Below, piece after piece: positions 9,516 to 16,403 of a stretch of 64,000 nt of DNA. The stretch's first letter is position 1; each line of letters opens with the position of its first letter. Source of the stretch: VXPQ01 sp965248175 (GTDB lineage: Bacteria; Bacteroidota; Rhodothermia; Rhodothermales; VXPQ01); assembly GCA_965248175.1 (NCBI GenBank), contig OZ252093.1, positions 1,674,001-1,738,000 on the forward strand, written 5' to 3'. The position numbers were made by a program, and so were the translations under genes. The notes below the pieces were generated by a model. The model was not told where the DNA came from, made no database searches, and saw only the letters and a program-made list of their open reading frames with translations.

Positions 9516-9742
9516 GTTTTAGTTTTCTGATTGGTTATAGGCGTTATGGACTGGATATATATGGGTATGTCCTGTAAGGTTGCCGGAAGTCGCATCGTTG
9601 GCCTAGTTCTGCATGAATGGCCCTGATGCTCTTTGGATTGTCCTTTCGGATATTGGCCTTCCGAATTCTCGCCCCCGCCTTAATCGAAACAAGGCAAAAA
9701 CACTGTGCCAATGCGCTACTCTGCGGGGCCGATCTGTCCAGG

Positions 9743-9774
9743 AACCCTTCTGCTGGTTTGCCAGTGGAAGGGTT
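9743..9774 (+). terminator. Stem-loop with T-rich tail
   Basis: AACCCTTC pairs with GAAGGGTT, with an inner CTGG/CCAG stem and a TTTG loop. The hairpin is followed by TCTTGCTTTTGCTTTC on the plus strand. This fits a Rho-independent terminator ahead of the broken gene at 9822, probably for transcripts coming from the Uma2 side. Confidence 0.5.
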
Positions 9775-10313
9775 TCTTGCTTTTGCTTTCTAATCAATCT
9801 GAACGTGCTATTGTAAAGGTTATGGATACATGGGAGACTTGGCTTGCTCTATATGCCGCGCTTGTAGCGACAGGCGTTTTAATCATTCAAATCCGACAAT
9901 GGATTGAAAATCGTCCAAGAGTATTTTTAAAAATTTCCCCTGATATGGTGTTATCTAATAATATATTAGGGCCAGATAAAATTATTCTTGTTACCGCTAC
10001 AAATCGTGGCTCTGAAACAACAACCGTCAAAAACATATTTGTAATATGGTATGAAAATTGGCTGGGTAAATTATTTCAAAGAATTTCAAAGAAAAGATGA
10101 AGGAGGAGTAATTATTAATACGGAGATCCCTAATTCAAAAGCCGGAGTATTACCTTATGTCTTAAAATCAGGGTCAGAATGGATTGGAATGATTGATCAA
10201 ACTCAAATGATTGACCAAGCTCATGGGTTAGAAACAATTATCGCTAACAAATGTGTATATGTCGCAATCTATTGTTCTCATAGGGATAAGCCGATTATGA
10301 AACGTCTCAAAAG

Positions 10314-10321
10314 GAATAAAT
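10314..10321. repeat. Target-site duplication GAATAAAT, left copy
   Basis: GAATAAAT occurs immediately before the left end of the IS (10322) and again immediately after the right end (11664-11671). An 8-bp duplication is the length expected for the IS1595 family. Confidence 0.92.
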
Positions 10322-10344
10322 GGGGCTTATATACGAAAGTTGTC
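10322..10344 (+). repeat. Left terminal inverted repeat of IS copy A
   Basis: 20 of 23 positions match the reverse complement of 11641-11663. It starts with GGGG and lies inside the last codons of the interrupted host gene. Confidence 0.9.
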
Positions 10345-10415
10345 ATTACGGCTTGACATTTGGGGCAATTTGAGATACATTGGTTTCCATACGGTCACTA
10401 ATCTATCCAGTAAAG

Positions 10416-11351
10416 ATGCAGCAAGCTCCCGGACGTTCCGACAGAAGTGGAATCACGATCTTCCAACTGTTCTCGATGTTTCCCGATGAGGAATCGGCCC
10501 GGCGATGGATGGAGGCGATACGCTGGCCCGACGGTCCTTGGTGTCCAGGATGCGGTTCGGTGAATTACGGAGAAACGCCTTCGCACAAGTCCATGGATTA
10601 CCGGTGCCGCGACTGCCGGCAATACTTCTCCGTACGTAAGGGAACGGCGATGGAATCCAGCAAGATCGCGCTGCGGCACTGGGCCATTGCGATCTACATG
10701 GCCGCAACGAACCTGAAGGGCGTTTCGAGTATGAAGATTCACCGCGAACTCGGCATGACGCAGAAATCGGCCTGGTTCCTTATCCAGCGGGTGCGGGAAT
10801 TCTTCGCAGACGCTGCGCCGATTCTGACCGGCCCGGTCGAGGTTGACGAGACATATATGGGCGGTCTGGAGAAGAACAGGCATAAGAGCGAAAAGATGCA
10901 TGCCGGTCGCGGAACCGCAGGGAAGGCCACGGTCATGGGTGCAAGGCAGCGCGACGGCAAGATTGTCGCTCGTCCACTCGGTTGGGAACCGGGCGAGACG
11001 TTAGCCGGATTCGTCCGGGAGAACGTACACAGAGGGGCAACGCTCTACACGGACGATCACAAGGCGTACAAGGGTCTGAGAAGCCAGTACGATCACCATA
11101 CGGTTAAACACAGCGTTGGGGAGTACGTCCGGGCAGATGCGCACATCAACGGTATCGAATCCTTTTGGTCGATGCTGAAACGAGCGCACAAAGGGACGTT
11201 TCACAAGATCGGCCGCAAGCACCTCGACCGCTACGTCAACGAGTTCGCCGGGCGGCACAACATCAGATCGCTCGACACCGTGGAGCAAATGGCCGCTATT
11301 TTCCAGGGTATGGACCGCAAGCGGCTCCGGTACGCCGACCTGATCGCTTAG
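10416..11351 (+). CDS. IS1595-family (ISXO2-like) transposase
   Basis: About 311 residues from ATG 10416, which has AGTAAAG just upstream; an upstream TTG at 10380 would add 12 residues. Domains: an N-terminal zinc ribbon (CPGCG at about residues 45-49 and CRDCRQYF at about 68), then the ISXO2-type DDE nuclease with EVDETYMGG, LYTDDHKAYKGL, HSVGEYVRADAHINGIESFW and HKIGRKHLDRYVNEF. The second acidic residue and the H-N-G-I-E-S-F-W motif are intact, so the enzyme looks active. It is about half identical by eye to the transposase of copy B. Confidence 0.95.
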   Translation: MQQAPGRSDRSGITIFQLFSMFPDEESARRWMEAIRWPDGPWCPGCGSVNYGETPSHKSMDYRCRDCRQYFSVRKGTAMESSKIALRHWAIAIYMAATNLKGVSSMKIHRELGMTQKSAWFLIQRVREFFADAAPILTGPVEVDETYMGGLEKNRHKSEKMHAGRGTAGKATVMGARQRDGKIVARPLGWEPGETLAGFVRENVHRGATLYTDDHKAYKGLRSQYDHHTVKHSVGEYVRADAHINGIESFWSMLKRAHKGTFHKIGRKHLDRYVNEFAGRHNIRSLDTVEQMAAIFQGMDRKRLRYADLIA

Positions 11352-11432
11352 CCGGTTGTAGCGGCTATTCGAACGATAAAAGGCGGTCGTGATCTTCAAA
11401 ACCACCCACATCCGCAAGCCAATATAATCGCG

Positions 11433-11630
11433 ATGAAGAAAGACGCGCGACGAGATCGGCAAACCGATGGTGAAGAGTCGGCCATGTTCGCCAAACCGTC
11501 AAACCCTGAACGTCGGGGTCGCCCCGAGACGCGGGTGTTGAAACTGCATATCACGCCGGAGGAAGCGTTCCGGCGCATCTTTGCGGCGGCCAAACCGCCC
11601 GACCCGTCGCTACGAAAACCCCGGAAATGA
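11433..11630 (+). CDS. Small passenger ORF of IS copy A
   Basis: 65 residues inside the IS, 81 bp after the transposase stop. A shorter start at ATG 11484 is possible. It is basic and Pro-rich, with LHITPEEAFRRIFAAAKPPD near the end. IS copy B has a small ORF in the same place whose end reads AMTIAEATRLF. The shared T-x-E-A-x-R-x-F pattern and position suggest a conserved IS1595-subgroup passenger peptide, not chance. Function unknown; a regulatory or DNA-binding accessory role is a guess. Confidence 0.6.
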   Translation: MKKDARRDRQTDGEESAMFAKPSNPERRGRPETRVLKLHITPEEAFRRIFAAAKPPDPSLRKPRK

Positions 11631-11640
11631 CCGAAGACTT

Positions 11641-11663
11641 GGCAACTTTCCTATATAATCCCC
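11641..11663 (-). repeat. Right terminal inverted repeat of IS copy A
   Basis: Partner of 10322-10344. It ends CTATATAATCCCC directly against the GAATAAAT duplication. Confidence 0.9.
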
Positions 11664-11671
11664 GAATAAAT
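11664..11671. repeat. Target-site duplication GAATAAAT, right copy
   Basis: Identical to 10314-10321. From the last base of this copy the interrupted gene's frame resumes and reads LNFQISKKLANNIN to a TAA at 11713-11715, restoring its original C-terminus. The AT-rich stretch 11716-11879 that follows shows no gene. Confidence 0.92.
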
Positions 11672-11879
11672 TGAATTTTCAGATATCTAAAAAACTTGCT
11701 AACAATATCAATTAATATGACCAAATCTGGTTTTGATATTTCTGAATAAAGAAGAAATTAACGTTTCAGCTGTTTGTCAAGTTAAAGATATAAATTTCAA
11801 TTTGGTTTTGGTATACCATCCTGTAGTATGAAGTTCATGAGAAAGAATTGCCAATATAAGAAGGGGCGCTGGAGAAGTG

Positions 11880-12176
11880 CTATGGCAAGGCTCCTTTTGC
11901 AGTGATCAGGATTGTTGCCTTCCCCTTAGAATGCGAAACTACTTTGCCGATAAACAAACAGGCTCGTTCGCCATTGGGATAGACAATCCAAACACGAATT
12001 TTGGTGCCCTTTTCAGGTGCCAAGTCTGCATTATTCAGCATGGCCGTCCAAGACAGATATATTTCCTCCTCCTTTCCGCCTCTGCGAAATTCCAATGATT
12101 TGAATTCGACAGGGGTGTAGTCTGCCGAACCATCACGTGCTTCGATCAGAAAATTCGATTGCTTTTCTGTAGCCAT
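11880..12176 (-). CDS. Small protein, third gene of the DUF4062 operon
   Basis: 98 residues from ATG 12176, which lies 19 bp after the stop of the DUF4062 gene. A longer in-frame start at 12254 would overlap that gene. The sequence (KSLEFRRGGKEEEIYLSWTA, RVWIVYPNGERACLFIGKVV, SHSKGKATILITAKGALP) suggests a compact beta-rich domain without signal or TM segment. I do not recognise a family. Its placement as the last gene of a tight three-gene set (gaps of 17 and 19 bp) says it works with the other two. Confidence 0.6.
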   Translation of the reverse strand: MATEKQSNFLIEARDGSADYTPVEFKSLEFRRGGKEEEIYLSWTAMLNNADLAPEKGTKIRVWIVYPNGERACLFIGKVVSHSKGKATILITAKGALP

Positions 12177-12195
12177 GATTGCCCTGCTTTGCTTA

Positions 12196-13389
12196 TCACG
12201 GAAGCAACGATAACACTTGCCCCAGGGATGCAATGCCGCCCCGCGCGATGTCAATTACTTCCTGCAAAATTTTATCCGCCTCCCTTGAAGATCGAACAAT
12301 GACAGTTGACAGCCTGGGAAAGCCACTGAAAGATGCACGTAACGCTTCTGTGCCATCGACCATACCGCCCATTGCATCCTTCATATCGCTGATATTTCCT
12401 TTTAGCTCCAACATCTTCTCGTCGTTTTCGCCGAAGCCAATCTCGATATAGATTGGAATGCACTTTGCCAATACATCAATACTCTTGTCAAGGTGTTGCC
12501 GGAACTTAGGCACTTCATTCCTGATTTCTGCAACGAATCCATCCATGTCCTTGGCGGATCTGGCCAAGACGCGCTTGGTATGTATGCGCAGCCGCTGCCT
12601 TTCGTAATCGCTGAGCCTGCTCGCATCTTTAGGAATTGGAATCGCTTGGATCTCCGCTGCTCGCTGCCTTGATTTATCGCCGATTTGGACGATAGATGCG
12701 GCCATGCGTTCCGCAACCCCTATCAATACCATCATCTCTTTTTCAAGAGTCTCTTCCAACTCAATAATACCTTCGCCAGGATGATGTAGCGTGCTTGTCT
12801 CTGCAACGGTTCCATTATTTGACTGCGGCAAATGGGTGTCATCTTGCTTGTTCTGATCGGCCCAATAGCGGGCTGCCTTGGCAAGGTCTAATCGTGCATG
12901 GTTTCTAAAACTGTCAGGATCGCTGAACTCGAAATAAAACACCCCGGCCTCGCCTGCTTCTTTGCGGAATTCCTGAACAAGTTTGTATTGCTCAACATCA
13001 AAATTATCCATAGAGATCGGTGGTGATGTTCTAAAGTAGAGCATCAGTTTCATGCTGTTTGGATCCTTGTCGTATCGCGCCTTCGCCAACCGGAACTCTT
13101 CAATCGTTCCCGACCCCGATCTCTTTGTAGGTGTACCTATCCTGTTCCATAGGATGCCAATAAAGACATCGTATTTTCCAGCAACCTGTTCATTGATGAC
13201 CGCCTGGGCATCTTCACCAACGCCAGGCGAAATGTGCCTTTTCCAGTCAATCAAGTCGAAACGCACGCGCATGGACTCGGAATTTTCCGCATTAAAATCA
13301 TCAATATTTTCAGAGAGAATGTCACGTTCGTCGCGCACATCGTCGGGCGATGCCAAAAAAACTCGGATTATCGTGTCCTTCCTAGGCAT
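12196..13389 (-). CDS. DUF4062-domain protein with C-terminal coiled-coil region
   Basis: 397 residues. Residues ~1-165 match DUF4062: IIRVFLASPDDVRDERDIL, then RFDLIDWKRHISPGVGEDAQ, KYDVFIGILWNRIGTPT, SGTIEEFRLAKARY and KLMLYFRT. This domain is TIR-like in layout (first strand plus SPxDVxxER, then a YD-VFIGIL-strand). It often forms the N-terminus of STAND-type or signalling proteins. From about 200 onward the protein is helical and Glu/Lys/Arg-rich, probably coiled coil, with no NTPase motif visible. It lies 17 bp downstream of the two-TM gene. A role as sensor or effector of a defence-like operon is inferred from domain type and from the R-M, HEPN and Fic neighbours; no catalytic residue is proven. 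Confidence 0.75.
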   Translation of the reverse strand: MPRKDTIIRVFLASPDDVRDERDILSENIDDFNAENSESMRVRFDLIDWKRHISPGVGEDAQAVINEQVAGKYDVFIGILWNRIGTPTKRSGSGTIEEFRLAKARYDKDPNSMKLMLYFRTSPPISMDNFDVEQYKLVQEFRKEAGEAGVFYFEFSDPDSFRNHARLDLAKAARYWADQNKQDDTHLPQSNNGTVAETSTLHHPGEGIIELEETLEKEMMVLIGVAERMAASIVQIGDKSRQRAAEIQAIPIPKDASRLSDYERQRLRIHTKRVLARSAKDMDGFVAEIRNEVPKFRQHLDKSIDVLAKCIPIYIEIGFGENDEKMLELKGNISDMKDAMGGMVDGTEALRASFSGFPRLSTVIVRSSREADKILQEVIDIARGGIASLGQVLSLLP

Positions 13390-13406
13390 GTGGATACTTG
13401 GTATAT

Positions 13407-14408
13407 TTAGCTGTCTTTCGGTGACACCATCTTGGTGAACTGGTCGATGACCAGTTTCGAGGATGGCATGTGATCATCCCCGTCCTGGACAAGCCCAGAA
13501 GCTCCGAACGTGACGAGTGACTCGACAAGAATTGATAGTATCTTGTCTTTTTGTTCCGGCGATACCGCAGCGTGGACAAAGGAGTCCATACACTTAGCAA
13601 TGCACTGCCTATGATAATTTTGTCTGCTCATGTGGACGTGGGACCGGTAGGCGCGTAGGCAAAATGTTGCAACGGCCCCGAGGATGCCCAATAGGGTTAA
13701 TCGAATGGCCGTGTTGTATATCACATGTGTCCAGTGATCATCCTGACCGGGTTGCCAGAAAAATAGAAAGCCCAACACAGCTACAACAAGGAACCCTATA
13801 GAGGCAAAGGACGCTTCCTGCCAAGATTCACACCTTTTGTCCACATAATTCTGCGCATCCTTGAAATGTTTTATAGTCCTTCCAAACGACCCCTCGGCGG
13901 CCTCTTTGGCCAATATGGCCCTCTTCTTCTCCACGTTTTCCATCGCCTGCTTCGCTTCTTCAATAATCTCGTCTATATTACCGACCACGGATTTCACCAT
14001 GGCCTCGCGCTTGGCGATAGATTCGTCTTCAAGAATGCCGTTATCGAGAATTTGAACCGTCATGAAATGCGCATCATGTTTGCTTATCTGTTCTCGGCTG
14101 TAATCAACACGTTGCATGGCGTCTTCAACCCTCTTCGCATAGTCCTGGTCATTTGCATTGTTGAGACTTGCAAGCGCACTAAATATTGATCTCATGTCCG
14201 CCGTAACTTCTCCGACATAATCGCTGCTTACGCCGTAAGCATATTTGAGATAGTAGTCACATTTTGTTTTCAGGTCGTCAAAATAATTCGGCCTAATTCT
14301 CTCCAATGATATTTTCTTCATATCCGGGCGCATGACTCGTTCCCGGTCCAGATCCTTGATGTCTGCTACCACAGATTTCAGATCCGCCAAAATGCTTTCG
14401 GAAGCCAT
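13407..14408 (-). CDS. Coiled-coil protein with two transmembrane helices, first gene of the DUF4062 operon
   Basis: 333 residues from ATG 14408. The N-terminal ~195 residues are charged and helical (DEIIEEAKQAMENVEKKRAI and similar, coiled-coil style). Two hydrophobic helices follow at ~203-222 (SIGFLVVAVLGFLFFW) and ~232-255 (AIRLTLLGILGAVATFCLRA). A C-terminal cytoplasmic domain (YHRQCIAKCMDSFVHAAVSP) resembles a region seen in other two-TM bacterial proteins of unknown function. It is the promoter-proximal gene: a near-consensus sigma70-type promoter ends 52 bp upstream. By analogy with membrane effectors of defence systems it could be the part that acts on the membrane; that is inference. 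Confidence 0.7.
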   Translation of the reverse strand: MASESILADLKSVVADIKDLDRERVMRPDMKKISLERIRPNYFDDLKTKCDYYLKYAYGVSSDYVGEVTADMRSIFSALASLNNANDQDYAKRVEDAMQRVDYSREQISKHDAHFMTVQILDNGILEDESIAKREAMVKSVVGNIDEIIEEAKQAMENVEKKRAILAKEAAEGSFGRTIKHFKDAQNYVDKRCESWQEASFASIGFLVVAVLGFLFFWQPGQDDHWTHVIYNTAIRLTLLGILGAVATFCLRAYRSHVHMSRQNYHRQCIAKCMDSFVHAAVSPEQKDKILSILVESLVTFGASGLVQDGDDHMPSSKLVIDQFTKMVSPKDS

Positions 14409-14460
14409 TGCACGTGTTATTTGATGTGATTACGGGCGTCAAAATAAAAAGGCGCCGGAC

Positions 14461-14489
14461 AGTATAAGGATCCGGTTTGGGCTTGTCAA
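14461..14489 (-). promoter_or_regulatory. Near-consensus promoter of the DUF4062 operon
   Basis: On the minus strand TTGACA (14489-14484), a 17-bp spacer and TATACT (14466-14461), leaving about 45 bp of leader before ATG 14408. Canonical -35/-10 hexamers like these are unusual among Bacteroidota-type promoters and suit acquired DNA. Confidence 0.7.
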
Positions 14490-14528
14490 GAGTCCGGATC
14501 AGGATTTGACACTCATGCTCCGGATCCG
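14468..14528. promoter_or_regulatory. Three CCGGATC boxes overlapping the divergent promoters
   Basis: GGATCCGG at 14468-14475, TCCGGATC at 14493-14500 and TCCGGATCCG at 14519-14528. They share the core CCGGATC at about 26-bp intervals. The first sits in the spacer of the minus-strand promoter and the last in the spacer of the plus-strand promoter, ideal places for a repressor. No regulator gene is visible next to it. Confidence 0.5.
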
Positions 14529-14534
14529 TAAGAT
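14506..14534 (+). promoter_or_regulatory. Divergent plus-strand promoter candidate
   Basis: TTGACA (14506-14511), 17-bp spacer, TAAGAT (14529-14534). It would transcribe the 190-bp non-coding stretch before IS copy B. Confidence 0.5.
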
Positions 14535-14540
14535 TAGGTC

Positions 14541-14722
14541 GCCCGGGCGGCTAAATAACGCTGACGGCGTGTCTGTCGAGTGCATGCTCGAAGCAAGAAG
14601 ACCCCGTGGGATTCGTCCTGCGGAGCCTTTCTCATCTTTTCAAAACTTGGCCGCGTAGTGGAAGATCTTTCGGGAAAGATCTATCTTTCGATTGAGCCTG
14701 CCAAGGATTGTATATGAGTGCC
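14541..14722 (+). other. Non-coding stretch with stem-loops downstream of the divergent promoter
   Basis: No ORF is visible. It contains a perfect 8-bp stem AGATCTTT/AAAGATCT around CGGG (14663-14682) and a weaker CGAG/CTCG stem around 14577-14590. With a promoter at 14506-14534 it could be a small structured RNA belonging to the operon, or a leader whose gene was lost when IS copy B landed. No terminator is seen before the IS. Confidence 0.3.
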
Positions 14723-14730
14723 TTATATTT
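14723..14730. repeat. Target-site duplication TTATATTT, left copy
   Basis: TTATATTT abuts the left end of IS copy B and recurs at 16007-16014 directly after its right end. Confidence 0.92.
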
Positions 14731-14752
14731 GGGGATTATATAGATAGGTGAA
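14731..14752 (+). repeat. Left terminal inverted repeat of IS copy B
   Basis: Perfect 22-bp match to the reverse complement of 15985-16006. Confidence 0.95.
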
Positions 14753-14803
14753 ACTTTTCGGGAGCCGGTTACGTACTAAAGAGTAAACAAATCGGAAAAG
14801 AAA

Positions 14804-15745
14804 ATGGCTTATCGGGCGCCCGGACGCAATCACAGAAACGGAATCACGGTCATTGAACTGGCAGAATGTTTCCCCGATGAGGATGCTGCTCGACGCTGGT
14901 TCGAGGCGGTTGTTTGGCCCGATGGTCGATTTTGTCCGCGCTGCAAGGGAGCCGATACATACGAAGGAACGCACAAGACGATGCCTTACCGGTGCAGGGA
15001 TTGCAACAGAACGTTTTCCGTACGCACGAAAACGGCGTTGGAATCAAGCAAGGCGCCGCTGAAAAAGTGGGTTTGGGCCATCTACCTTGAAATGACCAGC
15101 TTGAAGGGTATCTCGAGCATGAAACTGCATCGGGACATTGGGGTAACGCAAACGACGGCGTGGTTCATGCTCCAGCGTATCCGCGAGGCGTTCGCTCCTG
15201 CGATAGCCGAAGCGTTTGAAGGTCCGGTAGAGGTTGATGAAACGTACGTGGGCGGCAAGGAAGCGAACAAGCACGCATCGAAGAAACTACATGCGGGGCG
15301 CGGACCGGTAGGCAAGGCTGCGGTCGTAGGCGCGAAGGACAGGGCCACGAATCGGGTTGTCGCAAAGGTTGTAGACAATACCACCGGCGAAACGCTGCAA
15401 GGCTTCGTGCTTGACCACATGGAATATGGCGCCAAGGTCTATACAGACGATCACCGGGGCTATGTCGGGCTGAAGTATCTGTACGAGCATGAGAGCGTTC
15501 AACACAGTGTCAAGGAGTACGTAAACGGTATGGTCCATACGAACGGGGTGGAATCGTTCTGGGCAACGTTGAAGCGGAGCGTCAACGGCGTGTATCACCA
15601 TCTGTCGCACAAACACCTGCAACGCTACGTGAACCAGTTTTGCGGCAAGCACAATGTCCGGGGCCTCGATACCATCGACCAGATGGAACACGTGGCGGGC
15701 TGTCTGGTGGGCAAGCGCATTATGTACAAAGACCTGATCACTTGA
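14804..15745 (+). CDS. IS1595-family (ISXO2-like) transposase
   Basis: 313 residues from ATG 14804. It has the N-terminal zinc ribbon (CPRCKG, CRDCNRTF) and the DDE domain with EVDETYVGG, VYTDDHRGYVGL, HSVKEYVNGMVHTNGVESFW and HLSHKHLQRYVNQF. All landmark residues of the ISXO2-type transposase are present, and the element ends are intact, so mobility is plausible. It is clearly homologous to the copy A enzyme but too diverged to be a recent duplicate. Confidence 0.95.
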   Translation: MAYRAPGRNHRNGITVIELAECFPDEDAARRWFEAVVWPDGRFCPRCKGADTYEGTHKTMPYRCRDCNRTFSVRTKTALESSKAPLKKWVWAIYLEMTSLKGISSMKLHRDIGVTQTTAWFMLQRIREAFAPAIAEAFEGPVEVDETYVGGKEANKHASKKLHAGRGPVGKAAVVGAKDRATNRVVAKVVDNTTGETLQGFVLDHMEYGAKVYTDDHRGYVGLKYLYEHESVQHSVKEYVNGMVHTNGVESFWATLKRSVNGVYHHLSHKHLQRYVNQFCGKHNVRGLDTIDQMEHVAGCLVGKRIMYKDLIT

Positions 15746-15818
15746 CCCTGTACATGCCTCACACATGTTTCAGGAGTAAGCCATGCGGCATGGAATACCT
15801 CATGGCATATCTGGCAGC

Positions 15819-15947
15819 ATGATGAAACCCGAACCAGACAAGCCGAAGCGAGACCCCACCGCCCCGGAGATTGCCCATTGCTCGAATCCGCGATACGGCG
15901 CAATGACGATTGCCGAGGCGACACGGTTGTTCATGCGAGAAGGGTGA
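15819..15947 (+). CDS. Small passenger ORF of IS copy B
   Basis: 42 residues beginning MMKPEPDKPKRDPTAPEIAH and ending NPRYGAMTIAEATRLFMREG. It lies between the transposase stop and the right inverted repeat, the same place as the ORF in copy A, and shares the T-x-x-E-A-x-R-x-F style ending. The NPRY...T-x-x-E-A pattern resembles small ORFs I recall beside other IS1595 transposases. Start could be ATG 15819 or 15822. Function unknown. Confidence 0.55.
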   Translation: MMKPEPDKPKRDPTAPEIAHCSNPRYGAMTIAEATRLFMREG

Positions 15948-15984
15948 AAAGGCAACGATTCACCCGGAGACCCCAAACCCGGCG

Positions 15985-16006
15985 TTCACCTATCTATATA
16001 ATCCCC
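15985..16006 (-). repeat. Right terminal inverted repeat of IS copy B
   Basis: Perfect partner of 14731-14752, ending AATCCCC against the duplicated TTATATTT. Confidence 0.95.
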
Positions 16007-16014
16007 TTATATTT
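16007..16014. repeat. Target-site duplication TTATATTT, right copy
   Basis: Identical to 14723-14730. Confidence 0.92.
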
Positions 16015-16370
16015 TGTTAAAACTTTCAGAAAATGAACGCGCAAAATCATTGACTAAAACAAAAATGCAATATACAAATGAAATTTCATTAAAGAAAAGA
16101 ATTATTGAATCCTTTCAAGAATTATATGGATCTAACAAAAAGGTCAAATTTTTCATCGAAAATATTATTGACTCAAGAAATTATTTAACTCATTATGATC
16201 ATCATCTTTAAAACAAGGCGGCCATAGGTAAATAATTGTATAAATTATGTGTTAAACTCAAATCTTTGTTTCAGTTACATTTTTTGAAACCAATAGATAT
16301 AGATATGCAGTCCATTAAAACTATTGCGAATGGGAGTCATGATCTTTGTTACAAGCTTGATCTTGATTGA
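16014..16370 (+). pseudogene. Remnant of an ApeA-like HEPN protein (3' part only)
   Basis: One frame runs from the IS end to TGA 16368-16370, interrupted by two in-frame TAA codons (16209-16211 and 16233-16235). It reads KVKFFIENIIDSRNYLTHYD, then after the stops LYKLCVKLKSLFQLHFLKPI. The RNYLTH segment is an intact R-x4-H motif of HEPN ribonucleases, and RNYLTHYD plus the Leu-rich helix after it is the pattern of ApeA-type HEPN proteins. The N-terminal part is absent on the other side of the IS. Strongly AT-rich, unlike the mmeI gene that follows. The remaining bases 16371-16403 show nothing. Confidence 0.6.
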
Positions 16371-16403
16371 ATAGTCTTGTTTTCCACGCTTACCTCGTTG
16401 ATT

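Larger units (their letters stand above)
9822..10356 (+). pseudogene. N-terminally anchored membrane protein of unknown function, broken by a frameshift and by IS insertion
   Basis: The first part (9822-10100) begins METWETW-like (M-D-T-W-E-T-W) with a hydrophobic segment LALYAALVATGVLIIQI and ends at a TGA just after the run of four A at 10092-10095. The second part (10051-10356, the other frame) carries on with KDEGGVIINTE and ends in YVAIYCSHRDKPIMKRL. Removing one A joins them into one protein of about 178 residues. The whole looks like a family I recall as a single small TM protein ending in HRDKPxxKRL. The last codons (from 10322) belong to the IS element inserted there; the original tail continues at 11671-11715. 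The gene is AT-rich compared with its neighbours. Confidence 0.7.
10322..11663 (+). mobile_element. Complete IS1595-family insertion sequence, copy A
   Basis: 1342 bp. The ends are 23-bp inverted repeats with three mismatches: 10322-10344 begins GGGGCTTATATACGAAAGTT, and the reverse of 11641-11663 begins GGGGATTATATAGGAAAGTT. It is flanked by the 8-bp direct repeat GAATAAAT on both sides. Inside are a transposase (10416-11351) and a small downstream passenger ORF (11433-11630). It inserted in the 3' end of the membrane-protein gene at 9822. The ends resemble those of copy B at 14731-16006, so the two are relatives within one subgroup, not identical copies. Confidence 0.93.
14731..16006 (+). 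mobile_element. Complete IS1595-family insertion sequence, copy B
   Basis: 1276 bp with perfect 22-bp terminal inverted repeats (14731-14752 starting GGGGATTATATAGATAGG; reverse of 15985-16006) and a perfect 8-bp duplication TTATATTT. Transposase 14804-15745 and a small ORF 15819-15947 lie inside. It has its own target duplication, different from that of copy A, so the two copies inserted independently. Its right end abuts the remains of an ApeA-like HEPN gene. Confidence 0.95.

Noticed and set aside
10314..16014. Composite transposon made of two IS1595 copies carrying the DUF4062 operon
   Set aside because: Each IS has its own matching 8-bp duplication (GAATAAAT and TTATATTT), and the outermost flanks do not match each other, so the copies inserted independently.
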